Below, piece by piece: positions 21,737 through 28,878 of a stretch of 28,878 nt of DNA. Origin of the DNA: Schoenoplectus triqueter (Eukaryota > Streptophyta > Magnoliopsida > Poales > Cyperaceae); the NCBI GenBank assembly GCA_964058805.1, contig CAXKVV010000105.1:1-28878 (forward strand), read 5' to 3'. Positions within the stretch are counted from its first letter, which is position 1; the number at the start of each line of letters is the position of its first letter. The translations under genes and the position numbers were made by a program. A model generated the notes under the pieces. It saw nothing but the letters and a program-made list of their open reading frames with translations, ran no database searches and was not told the origin of the DNA.

Positions 21737-23505
21737 TTAGTTATCGTTCACATTGAACTTTCTCTTTTTCCAAGCTCTAATTGTAATATACTTCATGAGA
21801 GAAATGGTACTGTCTTTCATAGTCAAAGAAGGATTCCGCTCAATTGCTCTCTTCTCTTCTTCTAATTGTTGAATGGCACCCGCTACTCCATTCTCACCAA
21901 AGAGTTTATCGCTTGCAAACTCCTAAGGAAAAAAGAATTTACTATCATCTAATCTATCTATATCTATATCTATTTGAGAATAAGTAGATAAAAATCATAA
22001 ACTTACCTGCACATTAGATATCAACATCTCCATACTTCGAATTTTCCTATACGGCCATCGTGTGATTCCATTAATCTTACACCATATATGTAGTGTTGAC
22101 TTGCTGACCCCTATCTGTTTAGCAGCTTCTAACAATGGCATTCCAAATTTTGGAGCCACCAATTCAAAGGACAAATCTTTTAACATCACTCTAATATCAT
22201 GACATAAACAGAATTTAAAAAAATAATATACATTGGATGTCAAATACTATTGTAAGGTTTTTATAAAAGTGCCTCTTATAGGTATGCCCTAATGAAATTA
22301 GATGCCAAAAAAATCCACTAAAACAAAAAACCCAGTATTAGCATTAAATAAAAATTTTATGTGCCAGCATGCTAGGATAGTGTACTAAATTAGATTCAGG
22401 TACCAACATGTTATCATATCACAGGGGTATACCGTATACATGATAATTTGGCTTATAGCTTAATAAATTATTAGGTTTTGTTTCCTGGTGTATAGTTCGT
22501 ACTGTTCATGATCAAGAGAATGCACAACAGCACAAGATTTGAATGATGGAAAGGAGGAATACGTATACAAAGTTTGAAAGACATTTGTTCATGGCCTTTG
22601 TTGTTAAAAGATATTTGTATCCAAGTAACGATTCAATATTAATAAATCATACCTATGCCTAGGGGGAGTTTGCTGTTGTGTAGGCAGCTCAGGTGAACTC
22701 ACCTAAAATTGAGAATCAAACAACACACCTGACCATCAGAACATCACAACATATCATGTGTATATATATATAGTAAATATAAGTAGTAAAAAAATAAACA
22801 TCAAGGGTTAAGAAATAACCCTCCCAACATTAATGCCATGAACAGAGACATCCACATCTTCTAATGCACCAGAAAAGCTGCGGCCATCAATATTAACACC
22901 TAATCAATAAGCAAACAGAACTAATTATCAATATATAATATTTAGATATATAGATGAAATCAACATTCTGAAGTTCTACTGGTATACCAAGATAACATGT
23001 GGCTCTGCTTATGGAGCATGATAGTAAGAGTGTGGTCAATGTAAGCATTCAAGTTTACTTTGTAAATTATAAGTATTCAAGTTATACTGGTAAAATTGTA
23101 AGCATTCAAGCTTACTGGTAAAATTTGTAAGCATTCAAATTCTACTGGTACAATTGTAAGCATTCAAGTTTACTTTGTAACAAAAATAAAAATTATAACC
23201 TTCTAGAATTCGACCAAACGTCTTCAAAAACTGCAACCTTTCATTCTCCATTGCAAAGAAACGATTCCGAACAAATTGCACAAATGGATCACTAATCTGC
23301 AACATAATTTTAAAAAAAAATTATAAGCATACCGGAAAGAGAATAATTACTTTTCACTTAACCAAACAACACAAATAAAAATGACCTGTCTTATATTTGC
23401 ACTTGATCGAACACCAACATCATCCGTTGGCGCATCTCTGTCCAACACATCTTGAATGGTCCCAATCGCCTGCACACGACTATTGGGTCTACGAATTGGA
23501 GCCAT
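21737..23505 (-). CDS. RWP-RK domain transcription-factor-like protein, six exons, intact
   Basis: RWP-RK proteins are plant DNA-binding regulators (NIN-like and RKD families). Model: exons 23386-23505, 23200-23296, 22820-22899, 22653-22702, 22007-22190 and 21737-21922. All five introns are GT-AG, the phases agree throughout, and the total is 717 nt: 238 aa plus TAA. The start is the ATG at 23505, the first ATG of the frame that splices correctly. The RWP-RK domain spans about residues 122-177 (exon 5): FGMPLLEAAKQIGVSKSTL, then the signature RWPYRK at 160-165. Exon 2 is helical and aromatic (DPFVQFVRNRFF). Exon 6 has a coiled-coil-like Glu-rich helix and a basic tail with KKRK (about 229-232), a possible nuclear signal. 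The spacing of the domain resembles the RKD type, but the N- and C-terminal parts are unfamiliar to me. There are no stops or frameshifts, unlike everything around it. Confidence 0.85.
23035..23190. repeat. Minisatellite-like repeat in intron 2 of the RWP-RK gene
   Basis: GTAAGCATTCAAG(T/C)TTACT and variants recur at about 23041, 23068, 23098, 23128 and 23157, with a period of about 27-30 bp. Units alternate between ...TTTGTAA and ...GGTAAAATT endings. Simple local expansion inside the intron (22900-23199). Confidence 0.8.
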
Positions 23506-24101
23506 TAGTGAGCCAAGACAGTTTTGTATTGAAATTCAAATGGAGTGAAGAAGCATGACCCGAAATCATACCAGTCACCAGGCGATTCATTGAAGTGAAG
23601 AACCAGTACTTATAGAAGGTCTCCAGGCGATTCGTCTTCGAGGATATCTGACAGATTGCAGTTCTTCCTTCACGATTCGCTTTGAAGATAGTAATCCGAC
23701 GATTCATCTTCTGAGGGAAGAGCGGATCTTCGACTCGGGAAGGGGGCCTCGATTTTCAGATTGGCAGTGAGCCCTCCTTCATGATTCGCTTGGAAATGGT
23801 AAGCCGCGATTTATCTTCTGAGGGATGAGCGGATCGTCCACTCGAGAAGGGGCGGAGATTATCGAGGCGAGAGGAGGAGAAAAGCAAAAAGCGATCCGTA
23901 AATCAAAGGAAAAAGTAAAAAAGAGGTGGGCGGTGGCTTTGGGAGAAGAAATAACATGAAGTGTACCAAAACGGACAGATATGATTAATTTAGATTTTCA
24001 TATTTTCATCCAACGGTTCATCTTAATTTTCATTGATGACAGAGATGACAGATAACACTTTCATGTTTTATTTTTCAACATCCTTTTATTAGGAGTAAGG
24101 A
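23506..24101 (-). promoter_or_regulatory. Helitron 5' part and leader/promoter region of the RWP-RK gene
   Basis: Contains everything between the 5' TC end and the ATG. The first 100 bp of the element are AT-rich and carry an inverted repeat TCCTT...AAGGA right at the end (24081-24101). The inner part is GC-richer and holds two copies of an 80-bp block (see separate entry). I see no clear TATA box at a fitting distance. A 72-codon open frame at 23489-23707 overlaps the start of exon 1 in another frame and is probably leader. Confidence 0.5.
23667..23853. repeat. Imperfect direct repeat of about 80 bp, period 109 bp
   Basis: Copy 1 starts at 23667 (CCTTCACGATTCGCTTTGAA) and copy 2 at 23776 (CCTTCATGATTCGCTTGGAA). 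Both continue with ATCTTCTGAGGGA(A/T)GAGCGGATC and end in an ACTCG-GAAGGGG block. The repeat lies in the putative leader/promoter of the RWP-RK gene. Confidence 0.85.
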
Positions 24102-24880
24102 TATTTTGTTATTGTGGATATGGAGGAGGATACCCAAACACCGTTGTTGTTGGGTAGACCTTTTCTAAATACGACCAAAGCAGTAATAGATGTCCATGAA
24201 GGAATGATTTCCTTCAAAATTGGTGAAGAGAAAATTACTTTTCATGTGAACCGAGGTTTGAAATACCCATCTAATGAAGAGTCAATTTTCAGGATCGATA
24301 TTGTTGAAGATTTGGTGCAAAATAAGCTCCAAACAATAGCAAATGAAAGACCTCTGGATAGCATACTTGGCGATCGAGACTCGACGCTTGAAGTAGATGA
24401 CATTGAGCCAAATTCCTTTTCTTTATGGGCGATAAATAATCCTTGTGAACCGTAAGAGTTCACCTTGGCTGATTCTAAATTTCACCAAGTGCAAGACTCA
24501 TCCTCTTGCGGACCGCAAGTTATCCTTGTGGATTGTAAGGATGCCCCCAAGAAGATATTTTCAACCGAGGAGATGCCTGATTTTTCCGATACCTCCGAAG
24601 ATTCACTCGAAGATGCCCCAAAGGTCGAACTCAAGCCTCTCTCAGCCATACTTCGCTACGAGTATCTCGGGTCCAATGAAACTTACCCGGTAATCGTCAA
24701 TGCCACCCTCAATGACGAGCAAACTCAAAAACTTCTTCAAGAATTGAGAAAATATCAGAAAGCGATCGGGTGCACAATTAGGGATCTTAAGGGCATAAAC
24801 CCCTCCACATGCATGCAGCGCATCTTGATGGAGCATGATCACAAACCGACGATTGAAGTCCAATGAAGACTCAAACCGAA
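24102..24880 (+). pseudogene. Protease C-terminal half and protease-RT linker of Athila-like element
   Basis: The interrupted protease resumes directly after the Helitron with VDMEEDTQTPLLLGRPFL, the second conserved protease block of this clade (LGRPF), followed by AVIDVHEG. The acidic linker to reverse transcriptase follows (ELKPLSAILRYEYL, LRKYQKAIGCTIRDLKGI). In-frame stops are TAA at 24453 and TGA at 24863; the latter falls in the conserved QRRLNP region, where the family has Arg, and fits CGA to TGA. Confidence 0.85.
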
Positions 24881-25747
24881 TCTTAGCAAATTTTTTTGGA
24901 AAGAGATTCATAAGCTTTTGGACGTTGGGATCATCTACCCGATCTCGGATAGCAAATGGGTGAGCCCAGTTCATATTATCCCAAAGAAAGGGGGCACGAC
25001 TATTGTGAAGAGAGAAAATGGCAAGATGATTGCCACAAGATTGGTAACTGGGTGGCGTATATGCATTGATTACCGAAAACTCAATAGCAGTACCCGGAAA
25101 GACCACTTCCCGCTGTCCTTCATTGATAAACTCCTTGAGCGCTTGGCCAAGCATAAGTATTTTTGCTATCTTGACGGCTATAGCAGGTTCTTCCAAATCC
25201 CCATCCATCCAGATGATCAAGAGAAGACCCGCTTGCTTATCGCTGAATGCCTTTCGGACTGTGCAATGCACCGGCGACATTTCAAAGGGCGATGATGGGC
25301 ATCTTTTCTGACTTGATCGAGAAGTCCATGGAGATCTTTATGGATGACTTCTCGGTCTACAACCAGACATTTGACGATTGCCTCGCCAACCTCTCTAAGG
25401 TCTTGCGAAAGTGTGAGGAGGTCAATCTCGTGCTTAACTGGGAGAAGTGTCACTTCATGGTGCAAGAAGGGATAGTTCTTGGTCATTTGGTCTTGGCCAA
25501 AGGTTTGGAAGTTGATAAGGCGAAAGTGGAGGTAATCGAGAAGTTACCGCCTCCAACCAATATCAAAGGTGTGAGGAGTTTTCTAAGGCACGTCGGCTTC
25601 TATAGACGATTTATTTGTGACTTTTCTAAAATTGCTAAACTCCTCACTAATCTCTTAATTAAAGATGCACATTTTGTCTTTGATGCTTCTTGTTTATATG
25701 TTTTTGACAAGATTAAGAAGGCTTTGACCTCAGCACCGGTGTTGTAA
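24881..25747 (+). pseudogene. Reverse transcriptase of Athila-like element (broken)
   Basis: RNA-directed DNA polymerase domain. Recognisable in order: LLDVGIIYPISDSKWVSPVH, IIPKKGG, WRICIDYRKLN, HFPLSFIDKLLERL, YFCYLDGYSRFFQIPI, MPFGLCNAPATFQR, the catalytic FMDDFSVY, and VRSFLRHVGFYRRFI of the thumb/connection. Catalytic aspartates in LDGYS and FMDD are present. Between DDQEKT and MPFG about 20 bases are missing, shifting the frame near 25230, and a TGA stands where AYRRMPFG is expected. A TAA ends this stretch at 25745, in place of a Gln codon. It is followed without frame change by RNase H. Confidence 0.9.
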
Positions 25748-26140
25748 TCGCCCAATTGGAGCTTGTCTTTTGAAATCATGTGTGACGCAAGTGACTATGC
25801 AGTCGGTGCAATTTTGGGACAGCGGAAGAAAAATGTCCCATGTGTAATTTACTATGCGAGCAAGGCTTTGGATGAGGCACAAGCCAACTACACAACAACG
25901 GAGAAGGAGTTACTCACGGTGGTTTTTACAATTAACAAGTTTTGTTCTTACCTTGTAGGTTCGAAAGTTGTTGTCTACATTGATTATGCCGTAGTCTGAT
26001 ATTTGCTCGCCAAGAAGGATGCCAAACCATGACTAATCCGATGGATTCTTCTCTTGTAAGAGTTCGACCTTGAGATCAAAGATAAGAGGGGAACTGAGGA
26101 CTTAGTTGCAGATCACCTCTCGAGACTCCAACTTATGCCA
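25748..26140 (+). pseudogene. RNase H domain of Athila-like element (broken)
   Basis: Degrades the RNA strand during reverse transcription. Seen in order: FEIMCDASDYAVGAILGQR with the first catalytic Asp, IYYASKALDEAQANYTTTEKE with the catalytic Glu, VVFTINKFCSYL, then the YIDYAVV region where the family has the third Asp followed by His (Tyr replaces His here). Stops: TGA at 25997, TGA at 26031 (Arg expected in DAKPRLIRW) and TAA at 26056 (Gln expected before EFD). Ends with LVADHLSRL, the end mark of the domain in this clade. Confidence 0.88.
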
Positions 26141-27480
26141 ACCGAGGGTGAACTACCGATTGATGATTCATTTGTTGATGAGCAACTCTACGGGGTTGAA
26201 TCAACCCCAGTGCCTTGGTACGCTGACTTGGCCAATTACCTCACATGCGGGGCCATACCGATCGAGTTCACTTACCAATAGAAGAAGAAGTTTCATTCCG
26301 ACATCAAGCACTACTTTTGGGATGACCCCTACTTGTTCAAACTCAGGGTTGACAACATTCATAGGCGTTGTGTGTAGCAAGACGAGGTGCAGTTCATTCT
26401 TTCTCATTGCCACTCCTCTCCCTACGATGGACATGCCTCAACTGCCAAAACCGCTGGTTCTTTTGGCCAACTCCAATCTGGCTTCTTTTGGCCAACTCTC
26501 TTCAATGACACAAGGGCTTACGTGGTGGCATGTGACAAATGCCAAAGGACGGACAATATTTCAAGAAGACATGGGATGCCCCCAAAGCGTTATCCTTGAG
26601 ATTGAGTTATTTGATGTGTGGGGTATTAATTTTATGGGTCCTTTCTTGAGCTCATATGGCAACAAATTCATTCTCGTAACGGTTGATTATGTATCTAAGT
26701 GGATTGAGGCTATTTCTTGCCCCGCCGCCGACTCCAAAGTCGTTAAGCGACCTTTCAAGAAGGTGATATTTTCTTAGTTTGGCATGCCAAGAGTTGTTAT
26801 CAGTGATGACAATTTTCACTTCATCAATCGTTCATTTGATAGCCTCTTAGAGAAATACAGAGTAAACATCAAGGTGGCTATTGCTTATCATCCTCAAATG
26901 AGTGGTCAAGCCGAAATCTCGAACCGAGAGATCAAGCAAATTTTGGAGAAAGTTGTCCGGTTCACCCAAAAGGATTGGAGATTGAAACTAGATGATGCAC
27001 ATTGGGCCTACCGTACGACATATAAGACACCGATAGGGATGACACCGTTCAAGTTAGTGTACGGGAAGCCTTATCATTTGCCGGTGGAGCTCGAACACAA
27101 GGCGTATTGGGCTATTAAAACGATAAATTTTGAAATTCAAAAGATGAGGGAGAAACGAGTTCTCCAACTACACGAGCTAGAAGAGCTTAGATAAGGGGCG
27201 CATGAGAACACCAAATGTACAAAGAAAGGACAAAGAATTGGCATGACAAGCACATTCTTCGAAGGGAATTCCGAGTTGGAGACTTAGTCTTATTGTTCAA
27301 TTTCCGGTTTCGCTTATTCTCGGGCAAGCTCAAGTCCAAGTGGAGCGGTATGTTTCAAGTGCAACGGGTCTTTCCTCACGGAGCGGTGGAGATTTGAAGC
27401 AAGTAGACTGGCGCTTTCAAGGTGAATGGGCAAAGGCTTAAAATTTACACGCAAAGTGAACCGATCGAAGAACATGTGAT
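26141..27480 (+). pseudogene. Integrase of Athila-like element (broken)
   Basis: DDE integrase that would insert the DNA copy. A linker ([10 protein letters not shown]) is followed by the HHCC zinc finger ([13 protein letters not shown] ... CDKCQRT, about 26390-26540). The catalytic core begins at [14 protein letters not shown], with Asp in [13 protein letters not shown], Asp in [10 protein letters not shown] and Glu in [14 protein letters not shown], so the DD35E residues are still encoded. [16 protein letters not shown] and [17 protein letters not shown] close the core, and the C-terminal part ([11 protein letters not shown], then FKVNGQRLK at about 27418) is recognisable. Frameshifts lie near 26580 and 27200; stops stand at 26279, 26375, 26597, 26775, about 27192 and 27397. 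Confidence 0.9.
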
Positions 27481-28851
27481 AATTTTTTGTGTGGATGCAA
27501 ACAAGGAGTGAAGCACAATCCGGGCATGATCGAGCTCACGATGTTAAACCGAGCACTTCTTGGGAGACAACCCAAGTTTTATTTTGATTTTTTTACTTAT
27601 TTTAGTTTATTTCTCATCAGTTAATGTATTTCATTTAATTATTGCATTATAGGGATAAAAACTTATAAATAATCATTGACGAAGGAAATAAAGCGATGGG
27701 TCGAGCTATAATTTTCAAATTCTACAAAGAGAGAGAAATAGGTGTGCGACCCACATCATAGTATCTGTAAGTATCTCTATACCCTTTCTTTATATTTTAT
27801 TGAAGTATTGAGGACAATGCTCAGTTCAAGTTTGGGGGGTATTTGAGATTGTATCTGCATTGCATGCATTTAGGAGTAATTTTAATTTGAGCATTTTTTT
27901 TATTTTAGTGGGTGTTTTTATAAAAAAAAATTAAAAAACTCTAACGGAAGGGCAGGTAAAGGAGTAACTAGCGTTGAAAAACTCTAGAAAATTGATAAAG
28001 GAAATATCAAACTTTTTTAAAATTAGTCTATGGTGAATGAAAAAGGGTACAGAACCAAAAATTTAATATAGTTTTGTCCTGAGAAGTTTCATATATGATA
28101 GGTGTTTTGAAACTTGACGTCCTCCCGAGAGCTTAATTAAAACTTTGAAAATCTATTTTATTTATTTTATTTTTAAATGGATAAATCTTAAACAACAAGG
28201 GTGAGTAAGGCGAGGCGGCAACAGTTCCCAATTAAAAAGAGGGCCTGAAAATCAATAAGACAAAAGTCATGAACTTAATAGGGCCCCCCAAAAAATCTTT
28301 TCAATAAGGGAAACTGTGGTGTGTCTAAACGTACGAAGCCCCTCATCTGCACACAAACAAACAACAAAGAAAAACAAATCAAGTTAAGCCTTAAGAAGTG
28401 CTAGAGATATTTAAAGGAACTCCCCTAACTTCTCAATACGGTACAAGGCAGTCTCATGTGCATACTTGAGTGCTATACATCGGTATCATATCGGTAAAAA
28501 GCAAATGAACCCATGCGAGACTCAAGATTATCACTATCATTTTTTTCGGATTGTGAGGAATTTGTTGAGTTGACGAGGGGAAGAAAAAAATTTGAAATAT
28601 TTATCATCCAATGAAATATTTTAGGGCAATGATATTGAAAGTAGGAGTCTAAGATAATTTTTTAGAGTAAAACATTATGGGTCAAATAAAAAATAACATA
28701 ATATTTCTAAGACTTTTCCCAAAAATCTGACATTAGTCGATTAAATTTGAAGGCTTTTGTTTTAGAGTTAGTTACTATTTTCTCTCTGACATCCACGATC
28801 TTTGACATTTAAGTTAGAGCTTTTAAAATATGGTTATATTCTAGAGACCAG
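27481..28851 (+). other. 3' non-coding region of the retrotransposon
   Basis: No open frame of interest; an env-like gene found in some Athila elements is absent or unrecognisable. Two blocks are typical of this clade in my memory: GAGCACTTCTTGGGAGACAA at about 27551, just after pol, and TTGAGGACAATGCTC...AAGTTTGGGGGG at 27809-27839. The remainder is AT-rich with short purine runs. A clear polypurine tract directly before the presumed 3' LTR start is not visible. Confidence 0.65.
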
Positions 28852-28878
28852 TCCGGACTTTTAGGGTAATTTAGTTAT
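28852..28878 (+). mobile_element. Start of 3' LTR (cut by window end)
   Basis: ACTTTTAGGGTAATTTAG at 28857 matches 11808 in the 5' LTR with a single mismatch over the 22 bases available. The first bases (TCCGG) differ from the 5' copy (TGCCA). Upstream sequences of the two copies do not match, which places the LTR start here. Confidence 0.6.

Larger units (their letters stand above)
19627..24101 (-). mobile_element. Non-autonomous Helitron carrying RWP-RK and RPA-like genes
   Basis: On the minus strand the element begins TCCTTACTCC (from 24101) and ends in CACTATACTAG (at 19627), with a GC-containing hairpin just before the end. These are the TC...CTRR ends of a Helitron. It sits between A (19626) and T (24102) with no target duplication. 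Joining the flanks keeps the protease frame open with the length expected for the family between the Lys of its KF/KY motif and DMEED, so the boundaries are supported to the base. There is no Rep or helicase motif, so it depended on an autonomous partner. Two spliced genes point in the element's own direction: RWP-RK first, then RPA-like. Introns and spacers are AT-rich. Confidence 0.88.

Noticed and set aside
19612..24112. 9-bp imperfect target duplication suggesting a Mutator-like element
   Set aside because: The flank similarity (TACTTTGTA, TATTTTGTT) is imperfect. The A|T junction with TC and CTAG ends and an exact family-length protease frame fits a Helitron far better, and there are no long terminal inverted repeats.
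24642..25280. 212-codon minus-strand open frame over the RT region
   Set aside because: It is the antisense shadow of the reverse transcriptase; the + strand carries the family motifs.
26106..26560. First two thirds of a 223-codon + strand frame in the integrase region
   Set aside because: Up to the frameshift near 26580 the integrase motifs (zinc finger HHCC) are in the other frame; only the end of this frame is real integrase.
27809..27860. 3' LTR starting right after TTTGGGGGG
   Set aside because: The purine run looks like a polypurine tract, but the following kilobase has no counterpart before 11803, so the LTR start was placed at the first block shared with the 5' LTR.
1..28878. CRISPR array, tRNA or rRNA genes
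   Set aside because: The tandem repeats lack the short repeat and unique spacer pattern, and no cloverleaf or rRNA core sequence was seen.

Overview
The window looks like transposon- and satellite-rich nuclear DNA of a flowering plant, of the kind found in or beside a centromere. The host guess rests on four things: a plant-type Ty3/gypsy element of the Athila clade with a primer-binding site fitting tRNA-Asp, a plant-type Helitron, GT-AG introns in the Helitron genes, and a long AT-rich satellite with nucleosome-sized monomers. I cannot name the species. I found no ordinary host gene and no tRNA, rRNA or CRISPR array.

Layout. (1) 1-9436 is a satellite array of roughly 160-185 bp monomers arranged as a seven-monomer higher-order repeat (HOR; subunits A-G, period about 1.22-1.27 kb). 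Two units have lost monomers, and a rearranged patch near 7.13-7.51 kb carries a foreign insert of about 65 bp. (2) 9437-11802 is AT-rich spacer that includes a separate tandem repeat of about 252 bp. (3) From about 11803 to the end of the window lies one decayed Athila-like LTR retrotransposon on the + strand: 5' LTR, primer-binding site, gag, protease, RT, RNase H, integrase, a long 3' non-coding part, and the first bases of the 3' LTR. Its coding region has many stops, frameshifts and small deletions.

Two younger elements sit inside it, both in minus orientation. The first, at 14201-18584, interrupts gag at the nucleocapsid-like region. It is flanked by a perfect 5-bp duplication (CTAAC) and looks like a 4.4-kb solo LTR. 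The second, at 19627-24101, interrupts the protease. It is a 4475-bp Helitron that begins with TC, ends with CTAG after a hairpin, and sits exactly between A and T without a target duplication. Removing it restores an open protease frame of the expected length.

The Helitron is the most interesting object. It has no Rep/helicase, so it is non-autonomous, yet it carries two apparently intact, intron-containing genes in its own orientation. The first is a complete six-exon RWP-RK transcription-factor-like gene (238 aa). The second is a four-exon RPA70-like OB-fold gene (223 aa). RPA-like genes are known Helitron cargo. I know of no described RWP-RK partner. All splice junctions in both models are GT-AG and phase-consistent, in contrast to the wreckage of the surrounding retrotransposon.
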